From assembly GCA_024402655.1 (NCBI GenBank), contig JAKSTH010000012.1, forward strand, positions 1 to 34,287: a stretch of DNA of 34,287 nt. Reading direction: 5' to 3'. A program made the position numbers and the translations under genes. The DNA is from Treponema sp. (GTDB lineage: Bacteria > Spirochaetota > Spirochaetia > Treponematales > Treponemataceae). Below, in pieces: positions 13,582-22,140 of the stretch. Every line of letters starts with the position of its first letter. Within the stretch, counting starts at the first letter, position 1. The notes under the pieces were generated by a model. That model saw only the letters and a list, made by a program, of their open reading frames with translations, made no database searches and had not been told where the DNA came from.

Positions 13582-15633
13582 ATGAACACACCATTTAAAA
13601 GATTATGGTCAAAATTACCAAATAGGGCTTCTTTTGAAATGCCTGTTTATTTTGGGAAAACACCGCGTTTAGATCCTGTTAGGGCAATTGCCGAGCATTG
13701 TGCAAGTCAAGAATTAAAACTTTATTCAAAGACAGATATTAGAAAAAATGGGAAAAATGCTGAAGTAATTGCGGAACACGAATTCTACGAATTATTGGAA
13801 AATCCTGTACCAAATTATACGGAAATTGATGGCTGGACTTTGAAATATTTCACTTTCTGCCAATTGGAATTAGTCGGGGAATGTGCTTGGATTAAAGTGC
13901 GAGAAGGTAGTAAAATAGTTGCTTTATTACCTGTTTTGAAAAGTTGGATTATTGCAAAGCCTACAATAGAAAACAGATATTATAAAATTTTGCCTTATGG
14001 TGAAGTAGGAAATACAACAGTTATTGTTCCTGTTGAAGATGTTATATTATTCAAAGACATTGATATGTCTGACCCATACGGAAACGGGCTTGGACTTGCT
14101 GAAAGTATTGCAGATGAAATTGAAACAGATGAATTTGCAAGTAAATATCAAAAGAATTTCTTTTATAATGACGCAACACCGCCGTTTGTTATTACAGGGT
14201 TTCAGGGTGGAGAAGCACAAGCGGACAAAGTAAAGAAAACCTTTATGGAGAAGTTGGGCGGATATTTCCACGCTAGAGAGCCAGCCGTTTTGACAGGTTC
14301 AGCAGATGTTAAGACTTTAGGAATCAACCCTAAAGAATTGGATATGGTTGCAAGTAGGAAATATTTACGAGATGAATGTTTGCACCATTTCAGATTACCA
14401 CCTGAAGTAATGGGAATTATTGAAAATAGCAACCGTTCTACAATAGACGCTTCTTTCTACTTAATGCAGAAGAATGTAATGTTGCCAAGATTGGCACGTT
14501 TTGAACGTGTTCTAAATAGACAGTTATTGCCCGATTTTGATAAAGACTTAATTTGTAAACACGATTTTGAAATTGATGAAGATATTGACCAAAAGTTAAG
14601 AATATACCAAGTCGGAATTGATAAAGGTATTATTACCCGTGAAGAATTCCGCAAGGCTTTCGGTTTCAATCCAGAAATTAAAGAAGGAACTATTATTTTG
14701 CCAATGGGCTTAAATATCGTTGAAGCTGGTGAAGAAATCAATATTGATGAAATACCAGAAGAAGATGAGATTGAAATTGAAGATGAAGAAGAAAACGGAA
14801 AAGGTCTTGCTTTTGATTTGATAAAAAAAAAAGACGATAAGGAAAAGGTGAAATTCAAAGTTTGGCAGATGTTCGACCAAAAGGCAAAAAATGGAGAAAG
14901 TTATTTTATTTCATCAGTAAAAAAAATAGCTAAAAGGCAAAACGAAGATTTCAACGATTTAATAAATAATTATAAAGGCGAGCCAATTGTTAATGTTATT
15001 AGTAATTATTTCGATAAAGAAGTAGATAAAAAAGTAAAATCGACATTGGCTTCTGCTTGGTTAAACAGTATGCGAAGTGGAAGGGAATTGGCAAAAACTG
15101 TTCTTTCTGAAAAATCAGTACAAAGTCTTGATGATGTAATTGTTACCAATGAAGCATTTAATAAGTGGATTGAAAGCTATGGGCTTGAAAAATCAGTATT
15201 ATTAAATGATACAACTAAAAAGCAATTAGTAAAGAAGTTTCAACAGATTTTAGCGGAAAGCGAAACAACAGAAGAAAGTATGCCAATTCTGAAGAAGAAA
15301 TTACAGGAAGGTGCAAAAGAAGTATTTGATGAACTTTCAAATGTAAGGGCTTATTTAATTGCAAGAACAGAAACGGGTGCTTCTGTAAATATCGGACAAG
15401 TTGCGACATATAAGGCTTATAATGTAGGGCGAAAAGAATGGGTGCCAACTTTTGATGATAGAACAAGAGAAAGCCACTTAAATATGGCTGGAGTTGTAAT
15501 TGGTATTGATGAAAGTTTTGAAGTAGAAAAAGCCGAGGGTGGAGTTGATAATATGCTTTATCCGTTAGACCCAACAGGTTCGGCTGGTAATGTTTGCAAT
15601 TGCAGATGTACAATTCTGCCTATTATAGATTAA
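13582..15633 (+). CDS. Portal protein fused to Mu F-like minor head protein
   Basis: A 683-residue protein starting at ATG 13582 with GGAGAAG upstream; the TTG at 13567 would place the start inside the terminator-proximal leader. The first ~400 residues are an HK97/SPP1-type portal (LELVGECAWIKV, DPYGNGLGLAESI, LHHFRLPPEVMGI). An acidic linker at about 405-430 leads to a C-terminal Mu F/SPP1 gp7-like domain (YLIARTETGASVN...WVPTFDDRTRESH...CNCRCTILPI). The portal is the dodecameric DNA channel; the Mu F domain is normally a separate minor head protein. No stop or frameshift separates them. Confidence 0.9.
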   Translation: MNTPFKRLWSKLPNRASFEMPVYFGKTPRLDPVRAIAEHCASQELKLYSKTDIRKNGKNAEVIAEHEFYELLENPVPNYTEIDGWTLKYFTFCQLELVGECAWIKVREGSKIVALLPVLKSWIIAKPTIENRYYKILPYGEVGNTTVIVPVEDVILFKDIDMSDPYGNGLGLAESIADEIETDEFASKYQKNFFYNDATPPFVITGFQGGEAQADKVKKTFMEKLGGYFHAREPAVLTGSADVKTLGINPKELDMVASRKYLRDECLHHFRLPPEVMGIIENSNRSTIDASFYLMQKNVMLPRLARFERVLNRQLLPDFDKDLICKHDFEIDEDIDQKLRIYQVGIDKGIITREEFRKAFGFNPEIKEGTIILPMGLNIVEAGEEINIDEIPEEDEIEIEDEEENGKGLAFDLIKKKDDKEKVKFKVWQMFDQKAKNGESYFISSVKKIAKRQNEDFNDLINNYKGEPIVNVISNYFDKEVDKKVKSTLASAWLNSMRSGRELAKTVLSEKSVQSLDDVIVTNEAFNKWIESYGLEKSVLLNDTTKKQLVKKFQQILAESETTEESMPILKKKLQEGAKEVFDELSNVRAYLIARTETGASVNIGQVATYKAYNVGRKEWVPTFDDRTRESHLNMAGVVIGIDESFEVEKAEGGVDNMLYPLDPTGSAGNVCNCRCTILPIID

Positions 15634-15648
15634 GGAGAAGAAAGAAAA

Positions 15649-16335
15649 ATGAATACAAAAATCTTAAATGCAAAGGCTGAAGATGTAGGAGAAAGAACAA
15701 TACGATTTTGTATTAGTTCGGAAGTTGTAGACCGTGATGGAGATACTTTAATTGCTAAAGGGTGTGACTTCAAAAACTATGCGAAAAATCCTGTTTTTTG
15801 TTCATTCCATAACACAAGAGAATTCCCACTCGGGAAAGTAGTAAAATATTGGGCTGAAGCAAAAAGTGTTTATGCTGATGTTTATTTTCCAACTTTGGAA
15901 GAACTTGCAACAAATCCGGATAATGCAAGTGAAAAAGCAAAACTTGTTGATTTTACTTATCATTGTTATAAAACAGGAATGCTAAATGCCGTTTCGGTTG
16001 GTTTCATTATCAAAGATTATGTACAAGACAAAGCGACAGGCGGGCTTATTGTAAATAAATGGGAATTGTTGGAATTCTCTGCCGTTTGTGTTCCAGCAAA
16101 TCAAGACGCAATTGCACAGGCTAGAAAATCTTTAGGAAGTGAAGAAGCAAGCGAAATTATTACAATTAAAAAGAGTTATGCCGAACTTGAAAAAGAACTA
16201 AATGATTTGACAGAAGAAATTATTGAATTAAAAAGAAAAATGGAAGAAAAAAATGATGAATTGGAATTGGAACTTGACGAAATAGATATTGACAGTATCG
16301 AAGAACAAGAAGATTTTGACTTGACAGATTTATAA
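15649..16335 (+). CDS. HK97-family prohead protease
   Basis: A 228-residue serine protease. Features are SSEVVDRDGDTLIAKG, the catalytic histidine in C-S-F-H-N-T (His54), and the catalytic serine in N-A-V-S-V-G-F (Ser116). E-L-L-E-F-S-A-V-C-V-P-A-N follows, as in HK97 gp4. It cleaves the capsid delta domain during maturation. The C-terminal 70 residues are an acidic coiled coil, possibly a scaffold function. A clear AAGGAG site lies 13 nt after the portal stop. Confidence 0.9.
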   Translation: MNTKILNAKAEDVGERTIRFCISSEVVDRDGDTLIAKGCDFKNYAKNPVFCSFHNTREFPLGKVVKYWAEAKSVYADVYFPTLEELATNPDNASEKAKLVDFTYHCYKTGMLNAVSVGFIIKDYVQDKATGGLIVNKWELLEFSAVCVPANQDAIAQARKSLGSEEASEIITIKKSYAELEKELNDLTEEIIELKRKMEEKNDELELELDEIDIDSIEEQEDFDLTDL

Positions 16336-16383
16336 AATTGTGCTTTTTTTATATATAGTCAAACGATAAAAGAATTATTTGTA

Positions 16384-16411
16384 TTGACTATAAGCGAATG
16401 AAACGCAAAAT
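16384..16411 (+). promoter_or_regulatory. Possible capsid-operon promoter
   Basis: TTGACT (16384-16389) in a TGTATTGACTATA context like family 1, with a weak CAAAAT (16406-16411) 16 bp downstream. It lies in a 120-nt gap ahead of the major capsid gene. The -10 is poor, so this is tentative. Confidence 0.4.
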
Positions 16412-16455
16412 AAAAAAAAACTAAATATCATTTTTATTTATAGGAGATAAAAAAA

Positions 16456-17751
16456 ATGACAGTTGAAAAACTCGAAGCTCTTATTGATGAAAGAGCAAAC
16501 AAAAGAATTGAAGAAGCAAAGGCTTCTATCAAGGCAGAAATGCCTGTTGGTTCGGTAGCAGATGAAAAAGCATTGGCTTCTGCTATTGAAAAAGAAGTTT
16601 CAAAGATTATGAAAGAAAAGGAAGCAGAATTTGCTTCTAACAAAAATCTTTTGAAAGCATTTGAAAAAGCAAATGAAGAAAATGCAATCAAAGGTTTACA
16701 GGAAGAAACAACAGTTTCAATCGTAAACAAAATGATCGGTGCTAATTTGTTTGCTATGCAGAAGTTTGACAAAACAAATGTTAAACAGGTTACAAAAGAT
16801 GAACTCTTGGCTTCAGCTAAAGAATTGTTCCCTATGGCAAAAGCATTACACGCGGTTATTGAAAACAAAGATTTGAACACTTCAGTTCCATCGGCTGGTG
16901 GCTTTACAGTTCCTGTTGCATTCTCTGCTGATTATATCGAAGCACTTTATGCAAATACTATTCTTGATAAACTTGGCGTTACAAAAATCCCTATGCCTAA
17001 TGGAAACTTGTCTATTCCAAAAATGACCGCTTCTGCTTCGGCTTCTTGGATTGGTGAAAGCAAGAAAATCAATAAGAGTGAACCAACATTTGGTGGCGTA
17101 AACTTGAAGGCAAAGAAACTTTGTGCTTTATGTCCTGTATCTAATGATTTGCTTAAATATTCAGGAGTTGGAATTGAAGCGTGGGTAATGAACGATTTGC
17201 GTGAAAAAGTTATGATTGCTCTTGATGACGCTTTACTTAATGGTAGCGGTTCAGCATATCAGCCACTCGGAATTCTTAACCAGACAGGTATCGAAAGTAA
17301 ATCGGGTGCTCTTGCCGTTGATACACCATTTGATTTTGAAGAAGCCCTTGAAAGTGCAAATATTCCAATGACAAATGTAAAATGGCTTGCTTCACCTAGA
17401 ATGAAATCTTGGTTGCGTGGTAAGGCTTTTGCTTCTGGTCCTTTTGCTTGGGCTAATGAATTGGCAAGTTCAAAGACTCTTGATGGTTATGGTTTGATTA
17501 CTTCATCAACTGTTGCAAATGCAGATTCAGCACACGGAACTTTAATTCTTGGTGATTGGTCACAGTTGCTTTGGGGTGTAGGTTCAGATATTACATTTGA
17601 AATGAGCCGTGACGCTTCTTATGATGATGGATCAGGCACAATGATTTCTGCATTCCAGAATGACCAGACTTTAATTAAGGTTGTTACATCACACGATTTC
17701 GGTGTAAAGAACGCTAAAGCATTCTGCAAAGGTTCATTCACTAAAGCATAA
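16456..17751 (+). CDS. Major capsid protein, HK97 fold
   Basis: A 431-residue protein. An N-terminal helical, Lys/Glu/Ala-rich delta domain (about 1-135) is followed by the HK97 fold: VPSAGGFTVPVAFSADYIEAL, MPNGNLSIPKMT, ASWIGESKKI, ALDDALLNGSGSAYQPLGIL, and SHDFGVKNAKAFC near the end. The upstream protease would remove the delta domain. Codon choice is somewhat richer in GC-ending codons than in the neighbours, as is common for highly expressed genes. A TAGGAG ribosome-binding site precedes the ATG. Confidence 0.93.
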   Translation: MTVEKLEALIDERANKRIEEAKASIKAEMPVGSVADEKALASAIEKEVSKIMKEKEAEFASNKNLLKAFEKANEENAIKGLQEETTVSIVNKMIGANLFAMQKFDKTNVKQVTKDELLASAKELFPMAKALHAVIENKDLNTSVPSAGGFTVPVAFSADYIEALYANTILDKLGVTKIPMPNGNLSIPKMTASASASWIGESKKINKSEPTFGGVNLKAKKLCALCPVSNDLLKYSGVGIEAWVMNDLREKVMIALDDALLNGSGSAYQPLGILNQTGIESKSGALAVDTPFDFEEALESANIPMTNVKWLASPRMKSWLRGKAFASGPFAWANELASSKTLDGYGLITSSTVANADSAHGTLILGDWSQLLWGVGSDITFEMSRDASYDDGSGTMISAFQNDQTLIKVVTSHDFGVKNAKAFCKGSFTKA

Positions 17752-17761
17752 AAAAATTAAG

Positions 17762-17779
17762 GGCGGGGGAAACTCCGCC
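17762..17779 (+). other. Intercistronic GAAA-tetraloop hairpin
   Basis: GGCGGGG (17762-17768) and CTCCGCC (17773-17779) pair with one G-U around GAAA. It has no U-tract and lies between the capsid stop and the AGGAG site of the next gene. It may stabilise the capsid mRNA. Confidence 0.75.
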
Positions 17780-17797
17780 TAATAGGAGAAAAGAAAA

Positions 17798-18124
17798 ATG
17801 AAATCAACATTTTTTTCAACTACTAAAACTATTGTAGATGGTGCAACCGCTTTTTCAAGAAAAGGATTTGACTCTGCAAAAGTAATTATTGTTGGCGGAA
17901 CAGATGAAGCAGATGTAAAACTTCAGAGTGGAACTTCATCTTCACAGACAGATTATGCAACACTTGGAAAATCTGGTGGTGCTGGTGTAGTAAAAGAATT
18001 CGACATTTCGCTTGAAGGTTGTGGCGAATATATCAAAGTTGCAGGAACATCACTTACGAAAGCAATTGTAATTCTTGGTGACGCAAACATTGTTCCAGCA
18101 AATGACAATGTAATTATTCGCTAA
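17798..18124 (+). CDS. Probable head decoration-like protein 1
   Basis: A 108-residue beta-rich protein directly after the capsid gene. It contains G-F-D-S-A-K-V-I-I-V-G-G-T, then K-E-F-D-I-S-L-E-G-C-G-E-Y-I-K-V-A-G, then IVILGDANIVPAND. The same pattern recurs in the protein at 18397, so the two are related. Its position and beta-sandwich look suggest a capsid-surface or cement protein, but I recognise no known family. TAGGAG precedes the start and a terminator follows. Confidence 0.6.
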   Translation: MKSTFFSTTKTIVDGATAFSRKGFDSAKVIIVGGTDEADVKLQSGTSSSQTDYATLGKSGGAGVVKEFDISLEGCGEYIKVAGTSLTKAIVILGDANIVPANDNVIIR

Positions 18125-18140
18125 TAAAAAGTGAATTATT

Positions 18141-18183
18141 AAAAAGGGCTTTTTCTTGTAATAGGGGGAAAGTCCTTTTTTTT
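18141..18183 (+). terminator. Rho-independent terminator after capsid/decoration genes
   Basis: AAAAAGGGCTTT (18141-18152) pairs with AAAGTCCTTTTT (18169-18180), one G-U pair, 12 bp, ending in a T-run to 18183. Confidence 0.8.
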
Positions 18184-18200
18184 ATAAAAGGGGTGTGAAA

Positions 18201-18407
18201 ATGAAAAAATCAGTTTTTAATTTGGTTGTTGGTATTATGACAGGTGTAGAAGCAATTGCGGAAGCCGTTTGTGGCTTTGCAATTAAAGACCCATTTATCA
18301 AGGGGGCAACACTTTCTTCAATTCCTGTTATTGCAAATGGTGTTATTGTAGTCTGTTCTAATTTTGTGAAACCCGATGAAGAAAAGGAAGAAAAAGATGA
18401 AAAGTAA
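18201..18407 (+). CDS. Small hydrophobic protein in head region
   Basis: A 68-residue protein from ATG 18201 (GGGG 7 nt upstream; the GTG at 18195 is less likely). It has two hydrophobic stretches (about residues 6-25 and 37-55) and an acidic/lysine tail (DEEKEEKDEK). It could be a small membrane protein or a hydrophobic capsid component. A membrane protein between two decoration-like genes is unusual. Its end overlaps the next gene. Confidence 0.55.
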   Translation: MKKSVFNLVVGIMTGVEAIAEAVCGFAIKDPFIKGATLSSIPVIANGVIVVCSNFVKPDEEKEEKDEK

Positions 18408-18936
18408 ACTTATTGAAACCGTTACTTACAAAGGAAATGGACTTGCACCAATTAACCATAGTGGGTTTGATAGTGCAATTATCATTGTTAAGGGTGGTTC
18501 AGATATTTGGCTTGCTTCTGCTGATACTGAAGATGGTGAATATACAAAGTTTTGTAGTTTGAATATTGGTGCTTCGGTTCTTGATATTGCCGGTTGTAAA
18601 AAGTTTATTAAAATTATAAATGCAGAAGTATGCGATGTTTTGCTCGGTGATTGTGTAAAAGATCCAGAGTATTCGGAAGTTGAAATTGGCGTTAGTGTTG
18701 CTAATTTATATGCTTATTCTTATACAGAAGAAGATGAAGCCTATATGATGTACACTTATGAACCAATTGTAAAAACGGGAGAAATTGCAATTCTAGTTCA
18801 CGAAAACGATTTGACTTATGGCTATGATATTGTAAAAAGAACAATTGAAATTACTAATGTTGATGAAGATGGAAAATTGACAGATAGCAATGATATTGTT
18901 TATACTCCAATTAACGAAAAAAATATTTCTTTGTAG
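18397..18936 (+). CDS. Probable head decoration-like protein 2
   Basis: A 179-residue protein from ATG 18397 (AGGAAG upstream; favoured over 18376). Residues about 20-85 (SGFDSAIIIVKGGSD...SVLDIAGCKKFIKI...VLLGDC) repeat the pattern of the 17798 protein. The C-terminal ~90 residues (VEIGVSVANLYAYSY onward) form an added acidic beta-rich domain. It looks like an extended paralogue, perhaps a head fibre or decoration protein. Function inferred from position and similarity only. Confidence 0.55.
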   Translation: MKSKLIETVTYKGNGLAPINHSGFDSAIIIVKGGSDIWLASADTEDGEYTKFCSLNIGASVLDIAGCKKFIKIINAEVCDVLLGDCVKDPEYSEVEIGVSVANLYAYSYTEEDEAYMMYTYEPIVKTGEIAILVHENDLTYGYDIVKRTIEITNVDEDGKLTDSNDIVYTPINEKNISL

Positions 18937-18945
18937 GTGAACAAA

Positions 18946-19578
18946 ATGGCATTGTGTAGTTTAGAAGATGTTAAAAATTATCTAGGAATAACAGACAATA
19001 CACAAGATAATTTTCTTAATTTATTGATTAGGCAAGTTTCTTCAATGATTGAAAGTTATTTGGGCTATAAATTAGCACGGGCAACATATACTGAAGAATT
19101 GCACAATGTCAATAATAACCAATTGTTAAGATTAAATAATTACCCTATTCAATCAGTAACAAAAGTTCAACAGAATGGGGCAGATATAACAGATTTTGAA
19201 CTTATTCCACAGTATGCAAAAGTTGGAATGTTATATCGTGGTAATGGTTGGAACGGCAATTATTATGTTCGTGGAATGGCAAACGATGTTGTGTCTGGCG
19301 AGTTTTCAATCAAAGTAACTTATATTGCGGGTTATTATTTACCGAGTGAAACAGGCTATACAGAAGGGGCAGAAAGTTCCTTGCCTTATGATATTGTTAC
19401 GGCTTGTATTATTGGAGTTGCTGAAAGATATAACATTCGCAATAGTGGTGCAGATGGAATTAAAGCCCATAGTGAAGGTGGAATATCTACAACATTTAAT
19501 GGTTCGGAAGGAAGCAACGGTTTGTCTGCTTCTGTTATTTCAATGCTTGAAGATTATAAAGAAATCGGGATTGCTTAA
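18946..19578 (+). CDS. Head-tail connector protein (gp6-like)
   Basis: A 210-residue protein from ATG 18946 with TAGGTG upstream; the GTG at 18937 lacks a site. It begins MALCSLEDVKNYLGI, then DNFLNLLIRQVSSMIESYLGY, then beta-rich YPIQSVTKV and SIKVTYIAGYYLP, and a late helix with DIVTACIIGVAERYN. This is the phage gp6/YqbG-like connector layout. It forms the ring beneath the portal. Typical in length and position. Confidence 0.8.
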   Translation: MALCSLEDVKNYLGITDNTQDNFLNLLIRQVSSMIESYLGYKLARATYTEELHNVNNNQLLRLNNYPIQSVTKVQQNGADITDFELIPQYAKVGMLYRGNGWNGNYYVRGMANDVVSGEFSIKVTYIAGYYLPSETGYTEGAESSLPYDIVTACIIGVAERYNIRNSGADGIKAHSEGGISTTFNGSEGSNGLSASVISMLEDYKEIGIA

Positions 19579-19580
19579 AA

Positions 19581-19925
19581 ATGGTAATGTATAAAAATGC
19601 AACAATTTTAATTGCTTCACTTACAACTATAAAAAATAGCGAAGGTGTAATTACTAAAGGCTATAATTTTGAAACACCATTAGAAACAATTCGGGCAGAT
19701 GTTCAACCAAATAATTTAACTTCTGCTCAAATAGATTTGTATGGAATAAATTCCAAAATAGCAGAAACAAAAAAATGTTTTTTTGATAAAGCAAATTATA
19801 TGACAAAAGGAAATCGGGCAAAAGTGCTTGATGATAATGGGAGTGTAAAGGTTTATGAAATTCAACCTGTTGCACAATGGCGAACACATTCGGAAGTTCT
19901 TTTAATTCCTGTTGAAAATGAATAA
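19581..19925 (+). CDS. Head-tail closure/adaptor protein
   Basis: A 114-residue beta-rich protein between the connector and a gp10-like gene, the usual place for the head closure protein (SPP1 gp16-like). The pattern GYNFETPLETIRADVQPNNLTSAQIDLYGI, then YEIQPVAQWRTHSEVLLIP, is consistent. No strong ribosome-binding site is present, suggesting coupling to the connector. Identity is mainly positional. Confidence 0.65.
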   Translation: MVMYKNATILIASLTTIKNSEGVITKGYNFETPLETIRADVQPNNLTSAQIDLYGINSKIAETKKCFFDKANYMTKGNRAKVLDDNGSVKVYEIQPVAQWRTHSEVLLIPVENE

Positions 19926-20361
19926 GAATTTGACGCCCGAAGAATTTATAAAAGTTCTTGCGGAAAAGAAAGAAAAAGTAAATAGCGAAATAGGGAAAGC
20001 CGTTACCGATTGTTGTATCAAAGTTCAACAAGAAATAGTAACGGGAATGACTACAACAAAAGTTGATACTACAAAGACCTATTATACGCATAATAAAATA
20101 AAAGGTCATCACCCTTCTTTAGCTGGTGAATATCCAGCGGTTGATACGGGTACAATGCGAAGAAGTATAACTTTTTCCGTTGAAGAAAAGAAAAGCGGTG
20201 CTATTGGAAAAGTAGGATCAACTATCAAAGATAATCCATACCCAAAGTATTTAGAGTTTGGAACAAGTAAAATGCCACAGGGTAGACCGTGGCTAAAACC
20301 TTCATTAAAAAAAGCTGAAGGATATATTAAGGAAAGACTAAAGGCGGTTATCAAATGGTAA
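19918..20361 (+). CDS. HK97 gp10-like tail component
   Basis: A 147-residue protein from ATG 19918, overlapping the previous stop. The hallmark YPKYLEFGTSKMPQGRPWLKPSLKKA (about residues 102-127) identifies the HK97 gp10 family, a neck or tail-completion component. The N-terminal half is helical and the middle has DTGTMRRSI. A TTG at 19912 is an alternative start. It overlaps the following gene by 7 nt. Confidence 0.85.
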   Translation: MNKNLTPEEFIKVLAEKKEKVNSEIGKAVTDCCIKVQQEIVTGMTTTKVDTTKTYYTHNKIKGHHPSLAGEYPAVDTGTMRRSITFSVEEKKSGAIGKVGSTIKDNPYPKYLEFGTSKMPQGRPWLKPSLKKAEGYIKERLKAVIKW

Positions 20362-20726
20362 ACTTAAAAAAAATAGTAAATACTTTATTAAATGAACAAT
20401 CAATTATTGGTGCCGTTGGAAGTGATAATATTTTTTGTGGTTATCCAGATACGATACAAACATTTCCCTGTATTTGTTTTGTAGAAGATAACCAAAGTGA
20501 TACAGAATTTGCAGATAATTTACCGATTGCTAACAATTGTAGTATTACAATTCATATATACACAAAAAAGTTATCGGGCTATATGACAAGTTCTGAAATC
20601 GGTGCTATAGTTGGAAATGTATTAAAACTTGATTATTGGACTTGTACGGCAAATAATGAAAGCCCCGATGTTGATAATGAAGTTGAACATAGAATATTGA
20701 ATTACAAGAAAGAGTTTCTTTCATAG
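20355..20726 (+). CDS. Tail terminator/completion protein
   Basis: A 123-residue protein in the tail-terminator position. An N-terminal helix (VNLKKIVNTLLNEQ) is followed by FPCICFVEDNQSDTEFADN, a beta segment ITIHIYTKK, and HRILNYKKEF at the end, as in DUF3168-like/gpU-like proteins that cap the tail tube. The assignment uses context plus fold-like pattern. Confidence 0.65.
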   Translation: MVNLKKIVNTLLNEQSIIGAVGSDNIFCGYPDTIQTFPCICFVEDNQSDTEFADNLPIANNCSITIHIYTKKLSGYMTSSEIGAIVGNVLKLDYWTCTANNESPDVDNEVEHRILNYKKEFLS

Positions 20727-20762
20727 TAATAAACGTTTATTTCTAATAGGAGAAAACTAAAA

Positions 20763-21671
20763 ATGAGAACGGCAGAAAACCCGATGATTGGCTTGGATAA
20801 TGTAGTTATCGCAAAGCTTCTCAATGATGATGTTGGCGGTGTAGTTTATGATACACCGATTGCTTTAAAAGGTGGTGTACAGGCTTCAGTAAACCCTAAT
20901 TCAAGTGTAGAAACTGATTATGCAGACAACGGAGCATTCTTTGTCGCTGATAATCGTTCTAATACTGAAATCAATCTTGAATTGACAAACGTAGACCCAG
21001 CCGTACAGGCTTTAATGCTTGGACAGAAACGAGAAAATGGTATTACTGTTGAAGGCAATCAAGACCAAGCACCATATTTCGCACTTGGTTTCCGCGTTTG
21101 GATTGGCGGAACTGATGAAAATGGTGAAAAGATTTATGAATTATTCTGGTATGCAAAAGGAAAATTCTCTGTTCCAGAAAGCGGTGGCTCAACAAAACAG
21201 GAAAGCATTTCATTCCAGCATAAAACACTTGTTGCTCAATTTGTATCTACAATTTGGCAACCAGAAGGAAAAGGCGGGGTATTCTGTACTCACTTGCGTA
21301 CAGACTATGACGCAGACCCAGCAACAGTTGCTTCTTGGTTTGACGCACCTGTATTAAATACAGATGTTGATAAAAGTGCGGTAACTGTGGCTATTGCTAA
21401 GAGTGGTACAAAAATCAATGTAACAGGTACAAAAGCAAATTCTGGAACAATGAAATTTGCTCTTGCTACAGTTCGTTATGGTGATAATATCACAGTAACA
21501 AAAGCTGGTGCATTGGTTGAAGGTTCAATTGGATTAAATGCTGATGGAAGTGCATTAGTATTTACACCATCTGCAAGCCTTAGCGGTGAAGTTGTAGTAA
21601 CTGTTACAAGTGGTGTAAAAGATGTAAATGGTGTAGGAGTAACACCAACATCTGCTTCAATTACAATGTAA
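20763..21671 (+). CDS. Major tail tube protein with C-terminal Ig-like domain
   Basis: A 302-residue protein. Residues 1-~195 match phi13-type major tail proteins (MIGLDNVVIAKL, SVETDYADNGAFF, INLELTNVDPAVQALMLG, FALGFRV, YELFWYAKGKF, KQESISFQHKTL). From about 200 to 302 there is a separate Ig-like fold (VTVAIAKSGTKINVTGT ... GEVVVTVTSGVKDVNGVGVTPTSASI). Such domains project from the tube and often bind host surface sugars weakly. A TAGGAG ribosome-binding site precedes it and a terminator follows. Confidence 0.88.
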   Translation: MRTAENPMIGLDNVVIAKLLNDDVGGVVYDTPIALKGGVQASVNPNSSVETDYADNGAFFVADNRSNTEINLELTNVDPAVQALMLGQKRENGITVEGNQDQAPYFALGFRVWIGGTDENGEKIYELFWYAKGKFSVPESGGSTKQESISFQHKTLVAQFVSTIWQPEGKGGVFCTHLRTDYDADPATVASWFDAPVLNTDVDKSAVTVAIAKSGTKINVTGTKANSGTMKFALATVRYGDNITVTKAGALVEGSIGLNADGSALVFTPSASLSGEVVVTVTSGVKDVNGVGVTPTSASITM

Positions 21672-21691
21672 CATTGACAACGATTTCAAAG

Positions 21692-21729
21692 TCGGTGTAT
21701 AACTGTAATAGGTTTTACACCGATTTTTT
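21692..21729 (+). terminator. Rho-independent terminator after tail tube gene
   Basis: TCGGTGTA (21692-21699) and TACACCGA (21716-21723), 8 bp, followed by a T-run. It probably reduces expression of downstream tail genes relative to the tube. Confidence 0.85.
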
Positions 21730-21753
21730 ATTTTAAAAGGAGTTATAAAAAAT

Positions 21754-22140
21754 ATGGAAAACAAAGAACTTGAAAAGGTAACAGAAAGTAGAAATGCACT
21801 TGTTATCGGGGGCAAAGAAAGAATTATTCGTTTTGGTTTTAGTGCGTGGGCGAAGTTAGAAGAAAAATATGGATCAATCCAGAATATTGAAAAACTTGAA
21901 AAAGAAATGGAAGAAAAGCCAATGACAGAATTAAGGGAATTGGCTTGGATTGGTTTAACAGATAAAGAAGTTTATAATTCGGAAGGAAAAAGAACAGGAA
22001 AGCAATTGGATAAAGAAACATTCCTTGATGAATTTTCGCTTGCTGATATTGAACAGGTTACAAGTGTTGTAATGGGTGCATTGTATGGGGCATTACCAAA
22101 GACCGAAGAAGATAATAATGAAAGTAAGGAGAGTGTGTAG
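21754..22140 (+). CDS. Tail assembly chaperone (gpG-like)
   Basis: A 128-residue protein between tube and tape-measure genes. It is beta-rich early (LVIGGKERIIRFGFSAWAKLEEKYG) then helical (LRELAWIGLTDKE, FLDEFSLADIEQVTSVVMGAL), as in siphovirus gpG-type chaperones that coat the tape measure. An AAGGAG run lies just before its stop, and the reading frame of the next region appears to continue this protein after a frame change. Confidence 0.8.
   Translation: MENKELEKVTESRNALVIGGKERIIRFGFSAWAKLEEKYGSIQNIEKLEKEMEEKPMTELRELAWIGLTDKEVYNSEGKRTGKQLDKETFLDEFSLADIEQVTSVVMGALYGALPKTEEDNNESKESV

Noticed and set aside
14457..14858. Antisense ORF in the portal gene
   Set aside because: Serine/isoleucine runs mirror the acidic linker (GAA/GAT repeats) of the portal; it is a shadow frame.
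16434..16880. Antisense ORF over the capsid delta domain
   Set aside because: A shadow of the Lys/Glu/Ala-rich coding strand, with no start signals.
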